NCBI RefSeq assembly: GCF_029167645.1
Contig: NZ_CP119147.1
Coordinates: forward strand, 3,162,001 to 3,226,000
DNA length: 64,000 bases
DNA from: Streptomyces sp. AM 2-1-1
GTDB lineage: Bacteria; Actinomycetota; Actinomycetes; Streptomycetales; Streptomycetaceae
Direction: 5' to 3'
Made by a program: the position numbers and the translations under genes
Notes under the pieces: model-generated
What the model saw: the letters and a program-made list of their open reading frames with translations, nothing else
What the model was told of the DNA's origin: nothing
The model's database searches: none
In this document: in pieces, positions 35,431 through 44,006 of the stretch
Layout: each line of letters begins with the position of its first letter
Position numbering within the stretch: the first letter of the stretch is position 1

Positions 35431-37024
35431 GGCGCACCCGCAGCTCTTCCTTGGCGACCTTGCCGGTGGCGAGCCGGGGGATGACGGGGAGCACCTCGAC
35501 GCGCCGTATGCGCTGACCGGCCGTCAGGTCTGCGTTGACCGAAGCGACGAGCGCGTCGAGATCAACGTCCCCGTCCTCCTGGAGCGTCACGAAGGCCACG
35601 GTGGACGCGCCGAGTTCCGCGTCGGGGCCCGCGATCACGGCGCAGTCCCGCACCGCCGGGTGAGCGTGGAGCCTGCGCTCGACCGCGGTCGGCGAGACCA
35701 GCTCACCACCGCAGCGGAAGGCGTCCTTGACCCGGTCGAACATGAAGAGGTAGCCGTCCGCGTCGAGATGGCCCATGTCACCCGTGGCGAGCCAGCCGTC
35801 CGCGTCGACCGGCGAGGGACCCCGGTGATCCAGGTACCCCTGCATCACGTGGGGACCGTGGATCTGGATCTCCCCGATCTCGTCCGCCGGCAGGATCCGG
35901 CCCGACTCCGGATCGACGACGCGTATCCGGCTGCCGTCCAGGGCCACCCCGACCGAGCCCGGCCGCGGCGCGTCCAGATCGTCCGAGGACGCCAGCGAGG
36001 AGGTCTCGCACATGCCGTACCCCTGCAGCAGCTGGAGGCCGAAGGCATCCGTCAGCGTACGCACCACGCCCGGCGGCACGGCCGTGCCGCCGGAGGCCAT
36101 CAGGGAGACGGTGTCCATGCGCAGCGACGGCAGCTCGGGCGCGGCCGCGAGCTCCAGCAGGCGTACCGGGAACGTGTAGTAGTGCGTCGCGGCGGTCCGG
36201 TCGGCCAGCCCGACCGCCGCGGCCGGCCGCGGATCCGTGCACAGCACCTGGGTCGCCGCCATGGAGACGGCGGTGTTCATGTGCATCGGGTGGTAGATCG
36301 GGAGATGGAGCAGGACCGTCGAGGCGGAGGTGACGCGGTGCGCCGCCGCCATCTGCGCGGCGTTCACCTTGATGTTGCGGTGGCTCAGCTGTACGGCTTT
36401 GGGCACCCCGGTGGAGCCGCTGGTGAACAGCAGCACGGCCCGGTCCTCGTCCGCCGGCGTCACTCGGGGCCGCTCGCGGTCTTCGCGGTCGTCGTGGTCG
36501 TCCGTACCCGGCTCCTCCCCGAGGACGAACACGCGCCGCAGGTCGGGGAGGGTGTCCAGCAACGGCAGCAGCCGCTCGTGCAGGGCCGCCGGTACGACGG
36601 CCAGACGGGCCCTCGACAGCCTCAGCACGTGCGCCAGCACGGGCGCCGGCAGGAGCGGGTTGACCACGGCGGCCGTGCCGCCCGATCGCAGGATCCCGTA
36701 GTACACGGCGGGGAACCGGGGGTCCAGGGCCTGCGCGACCGCCACCGTCCCCGGCGGCTCGTCGAAGACCCGGTGGAGCGTCCCGGCCCAGCGGGTCGCG
36801 GCCGCGTCCAGTGCCGCGTAGGTGATCTCCGTGTCGGTGGTGCGGATCGCCACCCGCGCGGGGTGGGCCCGTGCCGCGTCCGCGAGCAGGCCGTCGACGG
36901 GGCCGCTCGCCCAGCTCAGCGGGGCGGCCCCGCCGTGCGAGGGCTCCGTGGCGTCGTGCGGGGGCGCATCGGCGCCGTGCGCCGGCTTGTCGGCGGTCAG
37001 CGCCACCGACGGGGTTCGGGTCAT
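35417..37024 (-). CDS. AMP-dependent acyl-CoA ligase (ANL family)
   Basis: A 535-aa adenylate-forming ligase. P-loop AVLLFTSGSTGVPKAV (about residues 193-208), core motif GYGMCETSS, GWLATGDMGHLDADGYLFMFDRVKDAF and the C-terminal Lys motif RLATGKVAKEELRVRL are all intact, so it should be active. It resembles aryl-CoA/fatty acyl-CoA ligases. ATG at 37024 follows GAGGACACG. It is in an operon with the ferredoxin/MBL gene. It might load a starter acyl group or activate a product acid; substrate unknown. Confidence 0.92.
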   Translation of the reverse strand: MTRTPSVALTADKPAHGADAPPHDATEPSHGGAAPLSWASGPVDGLLADAARAHPARVAIRTTDTEITYAALDAAATRWAGTLHRVFDEPPGTVAVAQALDPRFPAVYYGILRSGGTAAVVNPLLPAPVLAHVLRLSRARLAVVPAALHERLLPLLDTLPDLRRVFVLGEEPGTDDHDDREDRERPRVTPADEDRAVLLFTSGSTGVPKAVQLSHRNIKVNAAQMAAAHRVTSASTVLLHLPIYHPMHMNTAVSMAATQVLCTDPRPAAAVGLADRTAATHYYTFPVRLLELAAAPELPSLRMDTVSLMASGGTAVPPGVVRTLTDAFGLQLLQGYGMCETSSLASSDDLDAPRPGSVGVALDGSRIRVVDPESGRILPADEIGEIQIHGPHVMQGYLDHRGPSPVDADGWLATGDMGHLDADGYLFMFDRVKDAFRCGGELVSPTAVERRLHAHPAVRDCAVIAGPDAELGASTVAFVTLQEDGDVDLDALVASVNADLTAGQRIRRVEVLPVIPRLATGKVAKEELRVRLAGV

Positions 37025-37102
37025 CGTGTCCTCATCTCCGGTCAGCCGTGTGCGCGACGGGCCGCCTCAGCGGTGCGCACGGTTCACGACCATGCGGTGT
37101 GC

Positions 37103-37169
37103 GACTCAAAGACGGCTGAAGGAATCGGCCGAAGCGTCTTTGAGCCGTTCCTTCAGCCGTTTTTGAGTC
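37103..37169. promoter_or_regulatory. Large inverted repeat in polyketide cluster promoter gap
   Basis: Two 22-bp arms (37103-37124 and 37148-37169) that match at 21 of 22 positions around a 23-bp centre. The arms carry GACTCAAA and GGCTGAAGGAA. A third TTTGAG copy at 37139 lies 23 bp from the one at 37162. It lies between the divergent CoA ligase (start 37024) and SnoaL-like gene (start 37231). Could be an operator for a dimeric regulator, or a stem in a transcript leader. Confidence 0.55.
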
Positions 37170-37230
37170 GGGACCGTCAACCTGGCGCCAACCCAGCGAC
37201 GTTCACCACCACTCCTCAGGAGGACCACTC

Positions 37231-37686
37231 ATGTCCCCAGTGACAGCCGAAGCGGCCGCGGTGCCGGTGTCCACGGAGGTGTACCAGGACCTCCAGCACT
37301 TCTACGCCCGGCAGATGCAGTCCACCGACGACCTCGACGTGCCGGCGTGGGCGGGCAGCTTCACCGAGGACGGCGTCTTCGCCACCAACGCGTTCGCCGA
37401 GCCGATCACCGGCCGGGCCGCCATCGCCGCGCACTGCGACCGCGCCTTCGCCGCACAGGCCGCGGCCGGGATCGTCCGACGCCACGTCATGACGATGCTG
37501 GCGGCCGACTCCCTCACGGACGCCGGCGCGGAGCGGGTGCGCACCAGGTCGTACGTGATGGTGCTGGAGACCCTGCGCGGCCGGAAGACCACGATCTACT
37601 GCAGCACCCTGTGCGAGGACGAGCTTGTGCGGGCGGACGGTGGCTGGCAGGTGCTCCGGCGCCAGGTGCACCGCGATGACCTCTGA
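37231..37686 (+). CDS. SnoaL-like/NTF2-fold protein
   Basis: A 151-aa cone-shaped alpha+beta barrel protein of the SnoaL_4 type; relatives are polyketide cyclases, hydroxylases or dehydratases. Typical sections are [18 protein letters not shown] (helix 1) and [13 protein letters not shown], with [15 protein letters not shown] and the final [14 protein letters not shown] strand. ATG at 37231 follows GGAGGACC. It is the first gene of the plus-strand polyketide operon, behind the large inverted repeat. Catalytic residues are not identifiable from sequence alone. Confidence 0.87.
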   Translation: MSPVTAEAAAVPVSTEVYQDLQHFYARQMQSTDDLDVPAWAGSFTEDGVFATNAFAEPITGRAAIAAHCDRAFAAQAAAGIVRRHVMTMLAADSLTDAGAERVRTRSYVMVLETLRGRKTTIYCSTLCEDELVRADGGWQVLRRQVHRDDL

Positions 37687-37809
37687 GCCCTTCGGGCCGG
37701 CCGGCCGGCCCCTCCGGGTCCGGTCCGGCCGACACGACCGCTCCGCCCGCTCCGGCGGAGCCGGACACGCCACTCCACCGATGCCCTTCCCCGACCGGGA
37801 GACACACCG

Positions 37810-37968
37810 ATGACCGTACAGACCATGCCGCCGGACGGGGCCGCGACCCGGTTCGTCCCCCGGCACCGCGTATCCGGCGAGAACAGTGCGCGGATCGGGC
37901 GGGCACCGTCCGATCCGGGCACCGCCCAGGACCGGCCGGGCCCCGCCACCCGGGAGGCCGCGATATGA
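37810..37968 (+). CDS. Small 52-aa protein coupled to KS-alpha
   Basis: A short reading frame, [10 protein letters not shown] to REAAI, with GGGAG 8 bases before the ATG and a stop (ATATGA) that overlaps the KS-alpha ATG at 37965. The overlap and ribosome site argue that it is translated and coupled to the ketosynthase. It is Arg/Pro/Ala-rich, with no known domain. It may be a true small gene, the remnant of a longer upstream gene such as a cupin cyclase, or only a coupling leader. Function unknown. Confidence 0.5.
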   Translation: MTVQTMPPDGAATRFVPRHRVSGENSARIGRAPSDPGTAQDRPGPATREAAI

Positions 37969-39236
37969 GCGGGCGTCGTGTGGTCGTCACCGGGCTGGAG
38001 GTCCTCGCTCCGGGGGGCGTGGGCCGCGACAACTTCTGGGCCCTGCTGAGCGAGGGGCGTACGGCGACCCGGGGCATCACCTTCTTCGACCCCAGCCAGT
38101 TCCGCTCACGCGTGGCCGCCGAGATCGACTTCGATCCCTACGAGCACGGCCTGACCCCGCACGAGGTGCGGCGCACGGACCGGGCCGCCCAATTCGCGCT
38201 GGTCGCGGCACGGGGCGCCGTCGCCGACAGCGGCCTCGACACCGACGCTCTGGATCCCTACCGGATCGGCGTCACCATCGGCAGCGCCGTGGGCTCGACG
38301 ATGAGTCTCGACGAGGACTACCGGGCCGTCAGCGACGGCGGCCGGCTCGACCTCGTGGACCACACCTACGCCGACCCCTTCTTCTACAACTACTTCGTGC
38401 CGAGCTCCTTCGCCGCGGAGGTCGCCCGTGCCGTGGGCGCGCAGGGACCGACCAGCGTCGTGTCGGCGGGGTGCACGTCCGGTCTCGACTCGGTCGGGTA
38501 CGCCGTCGAACTGATCCGGGAGGGCACCGCGGACGTCATGATCGCCGGCGCCACGGACGCGCCGATCTCGCCGATCACCATGGCGTGCTTCGACGCGATC
38601 AAGGCGACCACGCCCCGCAACGACGAGCCGGAGCACGCCTCCCGGCCGTTCGACGGGACCCGCAACGGGTTCGTGCTCGGCGAGGGCGCGGCCGTCTTCG
38701 TCCTGGAGGAGCTGGAGAGCGCCCGGCGCCGGGGAGCGCACATCTACGCCGAGATCGCGGGATACGCGACGCGGTCCAACGCGTACCACATGACGGGGCT
38801 GCGGCCCGACGGCGCCGAGATGTCCGAGGCGATCACGGTCGCGCTCGACGAGGCGCGCATGAACCCCACCGCGATCGACTACATCAACGCGCACGGTTCC
38901 GGGACCAAGCAGAACGACCGGCACGAGACGGCGGCGTTCAAGCGCAGCCTCGGTGACCACGCCTACCGCACTCCGGTGAGCTCCATCAAGTCGATGGTGG
39001 GGCACTCGCTGGGCGCGATCGGCTCGATCGAGATCGCGGCCTCGATCCTCGCGATGAAGCACGACGTCGTCCCGCCGACGGCCAACCTGCACACCCCCGA
39101 CCCCCAGTGCGACCTCGACTACGTTCCGCGGATCGCACGCGACCAGATCGTCGACGCCGTTCTCACCGTCGGCAGCGGCTTCGGTGGGTTCCAGAGCGCG
39201 ATGGTGCTCGCCCAGCCCGGAAGGAGTGCGTCATGA
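37965..39236 (+). CDS. Type II PKS ketosynthase alpha (KS-alpha)
   Basis: A 423-aa KAS II-like condensing enzyme that, with the chain-length factor and ACP, builds the poly-beta-keto chain from malonyl units. The nucleophile is Cys170 in [10 protein letters not shown], and the catalytic His residues lie in [12 protein letters not shown] and [11 protein letters not shown]. All are intact. The stop overlaps the CLF start (ATGA), the classic type II minimal-PKS arrangement. It is coupled upstream to a 52-aa frame. Confidence 0.97.
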   Translation: MSGRRVVVTGLEVLAPGGVGRDNFWALLSEGRTATRGITFFDPSQFRSRVAAEIDFDPYEHGLTPHEVRRTDRAAQFALVAARGAVADSGLDTDALDPYRIGVTIGSAVGSTMSLDEDYRAVSDGGRLDLVDHTYADPFFYNYFVPSSFAAEVARAVGAQGPTSVVSAGCTSGLDSVGYAVELIREGTADVMIAGATDAPISPITMACFDAIKATTPRNDEPEHASRPFDGTRNGFVLGEGAAVFVLEELESARRRGAHIYAEIAGYATRSNAYHMTGLRPDGAEMSEAITVALDEARMNPTAIDYINAHGSGTKQNDRHETAAFKRSLGDHAYRTPVSSIKSMVGHSLGAIGSIEIAASILAMKHDVVPPTANLHTPDPQCDLDYVPRIARDQIVDAVLTVGSGFGGFQSAMVLAQPGRSAS

Positions 39237-40426
39237 CGGCCTCTGTGGTGGTGACCGGACTGGGCATCGCCGCCCCCAACGGCCTCGGTGCGAAGGACTA
39301 CTGGGGTGCGGCCCGGGTCGGGAAGAACGGCATCGGTCCGCTCACCCGCTTCGACGCCTCGTCCTACCCCGCCAAGCTCGCCGGTGAGATCGACGGCTTC
39401 GTGGCCGAGGACCACCTGCCCGGCCGCCTGATGCCGCAGACCGACCGGGTCACCCGGCTCTCCCTGGTCGCCGCCGACTGGGCGCTCGCCGACGCCGGAG
39501 TGAACCCCGCCGAGCTGCCGGCCTTCGACATGGGGGTGATCACCGCCAGTTCGGCGGGGGGCTTCGAGTTCAGCCAGGCCGAGCTCAAGAGCCTGTGGAG
39601 CAAGGGCGGGGCGTACGTGAGCGCGTACCAGTCGTTCGCCTGGTTCTACGCGGTCAACACCGGCCAGATCTCCATCCGCAACGGGATGAAGGGGCCCAGC
39701 GGCGTCGTCGTCACCGACCAGGCGGGCGGCCTCGACGCCGTCGCCCAGGCCCGGCGGCAGATCCGCAAGGGCACCTCGCTCGTGGTGGCGGGCGCCGTGG
39801 ACGCGCTGCTGTCCTCCTGGGGCTGGGTGGGGCTCCACACCAGTGGCCGGCTGAGCACCGAGCAGGACCCGGGCCGCGCCTACCTCCCCTTCGACGACCG
39901 CGCGGCCGGCCACGTCCCCGGCGAGGGAGGCGCCCTGCTGATCCTGGAATCCGCCGAGGCCGCCCGCGCACGCGGCGCCGAGGTGTACGGCGAGATCGCG
40001 GGGTACGCCGCCACCTTCGACGGACGCGAGCCCGGTCTGCGCAAGGCCGTGGAGCTGGCCCTCGCCGACGCGGGCCTGGTCCCCTCGGACGTGGACGTGG
40101 TGTTCGCGGACGCGGCGGGCGAGCCCGAGCCCGACCGGATCGAGGCGGAGGCGCTCGTCGGGGTGTTCGGCGAGCGGGGCGTCCCGGTCACCGCGCCCAA
40201 GACGGCCACCGGCCGCCTCTACGCCGGAGCGGCCGCACTCGACCTGGCGACCGCCTTCCTCTCGATGCGGGAGGGCCTGATCCCTCCGACCGTCCACACG
40301 GAGCCCGCCGAGCGCTACGGGCTCGACCTGGTCGTCTCGCAGCCGCGCAGCGCCGACCTGCGCACCGCGCTCGTCCTGGCCCGCGGCCACGGCGGCTTCA
40401 ACTCGGCGATGGTCGTCCGTTCCTGA
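39233..40426 (+). CDS. Type II PKS chain-length factor (KS-beta)
   Basis: A 397-aa ketosynthase-like partner whose nucleophile is replaced by Gln163 (TDQAGGLDA), the hallmark of the CLF. It decarboxylates malonyl-ACP for priming and sets chain length. The gating segment reads [16 protein letters not shown]; relative to actinorhodin CLF (GGFDFTHREFRKLW), the positions of Thr112 and Phe116 are Ser and Leu. ATG at 39233 overlaps the KS-alpha stop. Dimer interface segments such as [21 protein letters not shown] are typical. Confidence 0.96.
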   Translation: MTASVVVTGLGIAAPNGLGAKDYWGAARVGKNGIGPLTRFDASSYPAKLAGEIDGFVAEDHLPGRLMPQTDRVTRLSLVAADWALADAGVNPAELPAFDMGVITASSAGGFEFSQAELKSLWSKGGAYVSAYQSFAWFYAVNTGQISIRNGMKGPSGVVVTDQAGGLDAVAQARRQIRKGTSLVVAGAVDALLSSWGWVGLHTSGRLSTEQDPGRAYLPFDDRAAGHVPGEGGALLILESAEAARARGAEVYGEIAGYAATFDGREPGLRKAVELALADAGLVPSDVDVVFADAAGEPEPDRIEAEALVGVFGERGVPVTAPKTATGRLYAGAAALDLATAFLSMREGLIPPTVHTEPAERYGLDLVVSQPRSADLRTALVLARGHGGFNSAMVVRS

Positions 40427-40571
40427 CGTTGCATCACCGCGTTGCCGGTCCCGCCTTCCGCGGTTCCAGCTCCTGCGGACCCTCATTGCGCGGTCCCGCC
40501 ACAGCGGCGGTCCCGCCCCCCGGCGATCCCACTTCCAAGGGGTCCCCCTCCCGACGAAAGGCAGAACCCTC

Positions 40572-40838
40572 ATGTCCCAGTCCCGCTTCACCCTCGACGA
40601 CCTCAAGCGGATCCTCTGCGAGGGCTCCGGGGCGCCCGAGGAGGGCGTGCTCGACGGCGACATCCTCGACACCGAGTTCGCCGACATCGGCTACGACTCC
40701 CTCGCCCTGCTGGAGACCGCCAGCCGCATCGAGCGCGAATACGGCATCGAGCTGGACGAGGACCTCATCGGTGACGCCACCACGCCCCGCGCCTTCCTCG
40801 ACGCCGTGACGGGCCACTTCGCCGTCGCGGCCGCCTGA
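40572..40838 (+). CDS. Acyl carrier protein of the type II PKS
   Basis: An 88-aa ACP. Ser43 in GYDSLALLE takes the phosphopantetheine arm, presumably from the PPTase four genes downstream. Helical, acidic, normal size. ATG at 40572 follows AAGGCAGAAC. The 145-bp gap before it holds repeated CGGTCCCGCC but no gene. Confidence 0.96.
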   Translation: MSQSRFTLDDLKRILCEGSGAPEEGVLDGDILDTEFADIGYDSLALLETASRIEREYGIELDEDLIGDATTPRAFLDAVTGHFAVAAA

Positions 40839-40878
40839 CCGCACCCACCCACCGAACAACCCGAGACGGGATGAGGAC

Positions 40879-41664
40879 ATGACACAGCAGAAGCAGCGCG
40901 TCGCCCTGGTGACCGGCGCCACCAGCGGAATCGGTCTCGCCGTGGCCCGGCTGCTGGCCACCCAGGGCCACCAGGTGTTCATCGGCTCACGGACCGAGGA
41001 CAAGGTGCTGACCACGGTCAAGCAGCTGCGGGAGGAGGGGTTCGACGTGCACGGCACGGTCCTCGACGTGCGCTCGGCGGACTCCGTACGCGCCTGCGTC
41101 CGGGACGCCGTCGACCAGTTCGGCCGGGTCGACATCCTGGTCAACAACGCGGGCATCAGCGGCGGCGGCGTGACCGCCGACATCGCCGACGAGCTGTGGA
41201 ACGACGTCATCGACACCAACCTCAACAGCGTGTTCCGGCTGAGCCGGGAAGTCCTCGCCGCGGGCGGACTGCGCGAGCGGAGCTGGGGGCGCATCATCAA
41301 CATCGCCTCCACCGCCGGCAAGCAGGGCGTGGTGCTCGGGGCGCCGTACTCGGCCTCCAAGCACGGCGTCGTCGGCTTCACCAAGGCGCTGGGCAACGAG
41401 CTGGCGCCCACGGGCATCACCGTCAACGCCGTCTGCCCCGGCTACGTCGAGACGCCCATGGCCGAGCGCGTACGGCAGAACTACTCCGCGCTCTCCGGCG
41501 CGTCGCAGGAAGCGATCCTGGAGAAGTTCCAGGCCAAGATCCCGCTGGGCCGCTACTCGACCCCCGAGGAGGTGGCCGGCCTCGTCGGCTACCTGGCCTC
41601 GGACACCGCGGCCTCCATCACCTCACAGGCCCTGAACGTCTGCGGCGGCCTCGGCAACTTCTGA
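40879..41664 (+). CDS. C9-type polyketide ketoreductase (ActIII-like SDR)
   Basis: A 261-aa short-chain dehydrogenase, the same length as ActIII. NADPH motif TGATSGIG, NNAGISGGGVT (ActIII has the PGG version of this loop), catalytic Ser-Tyr-Lys with STAGKQGVVLGAPYSASK, and a C-terminal ALNVCGGLGNF ending like ActIII. It reduces the C9 carbonyl of the nascent chain and helps fix the first cyclisation. ATG at 40879 follows GGGATGAGGAC. Confidence 0.95.
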   Translation: MTQQKQRVALVTGATSGIGLAVARLLATQGHQVFIGSRTEDKVLTTVKQLREEGFDVHGTVLDVRSADSVRACVRDAVDQFGRVDILVNNAGISGGGVTADIADELWNDVIDTNLNSVFRLSREVLAAGGLRERSWGRIINIASTAGKQGVVLGAPYSASKHGVVGFTKALGNELAPTGITVNAVCPGYVETPMAERVRQNYSALSGASQEAILEKFQAKIPLGRYSTPEEVAGLVGYLASDTAASITSQALNVCGGLGNF

Positions 41665-41737
41665 CGGCGCCCCGCACCACCCTTTCCCTCCCTTCTCTTC
41701 ACTTCCCTCCTTCCCTTCGCGATGCACGAGGAGTCCC

Positions 41738-42691
41738 ATGCCGTCCCGAACACGCACGTCCGAGCACGAGATCACGATCGCGGCGCCCGCCGAGGACGTC
41801 TACCGGCTGCTCGCGCGGGCGGAGAGCTGGCCCCAGCTGTTCCCCCCGAACATCTACGTCGACCACGTGGAGCGCGGCGAGCGCGAGGAGCGCATCCGCA
41901 TCTGGGCGACGGCGGGCGACACCGTCAAGAACTGGACCTCCCGTCGCACCCTGGACCCGGAAGGGCTGCGCATCACCTTCCGGCAGGAGGTCAGCGCGCC
42001 CCCGGTGTCCGCGATGGCGGGAAGCTGGCAGATGGACGCTCTCCCCTCCGGCGAGACCCTGGTGCGCCTGGGCCACGACTTCCAGGCCGTCGACGACGAG
42101 GGCCTGACCTGGCTCGCGGACGTCGTGGACCGCAACTCCCGCTCCGAACTGGACTCCCTGAAGGCGCTCGCCGAGTCGCTCGGTCCGGCCACCGACGAGC
42201 TGACCTGCTCGTTCGAGGACACCGTCCAGATCGACGGGTCCGCGCGGGACGTGTACGACTTCGTCTACCGGGCGGATCTGTGGACCGAGCGGCTGCCCCA
42301 CGTCGCCACGGTGCGGCTCGACGAGCCCGCGCCGGGCCTGCAGACCCTGGAGATGGACACGCTGTCCCACGACGGCAGCACCCACACCACGAAGTCGCAC
42401 CGTGTGGGGCTGGCTCCGCACAGGATCGCCTACAAGCAGACGACTCTGCCCGCGCTGATCAACCTGCACACCGGGTACTGGACCTTCACCCCCAACGAGG
42501 ACGGCGTCGCCGCCTCCTCGCAGCACACCTTCACCGTCAACACGGCCAACATCGCGAAGGTGCTCGGAGCGGACGCGACGGTACGGGACGCCATCGCGTA
42601 CGTACGCAACGCGCTGAGCACCAACAGCAGGGCGACCCTGAGCATCGCGAAGGCGCACGCGGAAGGGCTCGTGGGGGCGAGCCGGACATGA
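41738..42691 (+). CDS. Didomain aromatase/cyclase (SRPBCC)
   Basis: A 317-aa protein with two START/SRPBCC domains, like ActVII. The first covers about residues 5-145 (HEITIAAPAEDVYRLLARAES, EDVYR). The second covers about 160-305 (CSFEDTVQIDGSARDVYDFV). It dehydrates and aromatises the first ring after C9 reduction. ATG at 41738 follows CACGAGGAGTC. Its stop overlaps the next start by ATGA, so it is coupled to the hydrolase. Confidence 0.94.
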   Translation: MPSRTRTSEHEITIAAPAEDVYRLLARAESWPQLFPPNIYVDHVERGEREERIRIWATAGDTVKNWTSRRTLDPEGLRITFRQEVSAPPVSAMAGSWQMDALPSGETLVRLGHDFQAVDDEGLTWLADVVDRNSRSELDSLKALAESLGPATDELTCSFEDTVQIDGSARDVYDFVYRADLWTERLPHVATVRLDEPAPGLQTLEMDTLSHDGSTHTTKSHRVGLAPHRIAYKQTTLPALINLHTGYWTFTPNEDGVAASSQHTFTVNTANIAKVLGADATVRDAIAYVRNALSTNSRATLSIAKAHAEGLVGASRT

Positions 42692-43578
42692 CCGCGGCCC
42701 CCGTCGCCCCGCCCCCGAGACGGCCGGCCGGCCCGCGGCACATCACGCTGCACGCGGACGGCGTACCGCTCTCCGCCCGGCTGGCCGAACCCGCGGACGG
42801 CCTGCCGCGGGCCACGGTCGTCGCCCTGCACGGGGCGGGGATGAGCGCCGGGTACTTCGACGGTCCGGCGCACCCGGAGACCTCGCTCCTGACGGTCGCC
42901 GCGGAGCTCGGCTACACCGCCGTGGCCATCGACCGCCCGGGGTACGGAGCGTCGGCCGGACGACTCCCGCACGGACAGTCGGTCACGGCGCAGGCCGCGA
43001 CCCTCGCGGCGGCCCTGCGCGACGTGGCCGACCGGTACGGGACCGGCGCGGGAATCTTCCTGATGGGGCACTCCTTCGGGAGCAAGCCGGCCCTGCAGAT
43101 CGCGGCGGACGGCACGGTTCCCGGTCTCTTCGGCCTCGACCTGTCCGGCTGCGGCGCCGAGTACGTGGTCTCACCCACCGCGCCGGCCACCCGGGCCGGC
43201 AACTGGAAGCTCAACTGGGGCCCGCTGCGGCTGTATCCGCCGGGGACGTTCCGGTCCAGCATCGACGTCGTCTCCCCGGCACCCGTGCGCGAGATGGCGG
43301 ACGCCGAACAGTGGCCGGCCGTCTTCGCCGCACTGGCCGGGCGGGTCCGGGTCCCGGTCCGGTTCACCTTCGCCGAGCACGAGGCGTGGTGGCGCCGCGA
43401 CCAGCAGGCCCTCACCCTCCTGCGGAAGCAGCTGGTCTCCTCACCACGGGTCCTGATCGACCATCAGCCCGACGCGGGCCACAACATCAGCCTCGGCTGG
43501 GCGGCGCGCGCCTACCACCTGCGGGCACTCGGCTTCGCCGAGGAGTGCCTGCGTCAACGGCCGACGAGAACGGAGTGA
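42688..43578 (+). CDS. Alpha/beta hydrolase in polyketide operon
   Basis: A 296-aa alpha/beta hydrolase with nucleophile Ser in LMGHSFGSKPAL, oxyanion segment LHGAGMSAGYFDG and C-terminal His in DAGHNISLGW. The N-terminal part (APVAPPPRRPAG) is Pro-rich. It is coupled to the aromatase by ATGA. It may hydrolyse or cyclise the ACP-bound product or a late ester; no known exact homologue could be assigned. Confidence 0.87.
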   Translation: MTAAPVAPPPRRPAGPRHITLHADGVPLSARLAEPADGLPRATVVALHGAGMSAGYFDGPAHPETSLLTVAAELGYTAVAIDRPGYGASAGRLPHGQSVTAQAATLAAALRDVADRYGTGAGIFLMGHSFGSKPALQIAADGTVPGLFGLDLSGCGAEYVVSPTAPATRAGNWKLNWGPLRLYPPGTFRSSIDVVSPAPVREMADAEQWPAVFAALAGRVRVPVRFTFAEHEAWWRRDQQALTLLRKQLVSSPRVLIDHQPDAGHNISLGWAARAYHLRALGFAEECLRQRPTRTE

Positions 43579-43583
43579 CGCCC

Positions 43584-44006
43584 ATGACGAAGGACCCCGC
43601 CGGCGCCCGGCACCCCGAGGCTTTCCGTGGCGCGATGCCCGAGGCGTTCCGCTACGTGTTCCCCGTTGCTCTCCCCGAGGCGTACGCGACGGGCGAGCCC
43701 TCGGGAGAGGGCCCACGCGACGGCCGCCGACCGCTCGCCGGGCGGCGGACCGCCCAGGCCGGGGGCGCACCGGCGGCCGGTACGGTGCGCACTCCGCCCC
43801 CGCCTCCGTACCCCGGCGACCAGGCACACCCCCTGGTCGCGGCGTTGAGCATCTTCGCTCCCGGCATCACGGTCGCTCCGCGCCTCACCGTCGCTCCCGG
43901 CATCACCGGCGCTGCCGGAGCCACGGCGGCGGAGCCGGAGGACGCCTCGGAACGCCTGTCCCACCACGTGACGGCCCTGCGCTGGGCGCGACGTGGGGTG
44001 GCATGA
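43584..44006 (+). CDS. Unrecognised Pro/Ala-rich 140-aa protein coupled to PPTase
   Basis: A reading frame beginning MTKDPAGARHPEAFRGAMPE with CGGAGTGACG upstream and a stop that overlaps the PPTase ATG at 44003, so it is likely translated. It contains FRYVFPVALPEAYATGEPSG, a PPPPPYPGD linker, and APGITVAPRLTVAPGITGA, an internal near-repeat. No domain, signal peptide or membrane helix is recognised. It may be a structural or regulatory partner, or an under-characterised cluster protein. Confidence 0.55.
   Translation: MTKDPAGARHPEAFRGAMPEAFRYVFPVALPEAYATGEPSGEGPRDGRRPLAGRRTAQAGGAPAAGTVRTPPPPPYPGDQAHPLVAALSIFAPGITVAPRLTVAPGITGAAGATAAEPEDASERLSHHVTALRWARRGVA

Noticed and set aside
37690..37809. 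Extension of the SnoaL-like protein towards the KS
   Set aside because: A stop at 37684-37686 ends it; the later 52-aa frame is separate.
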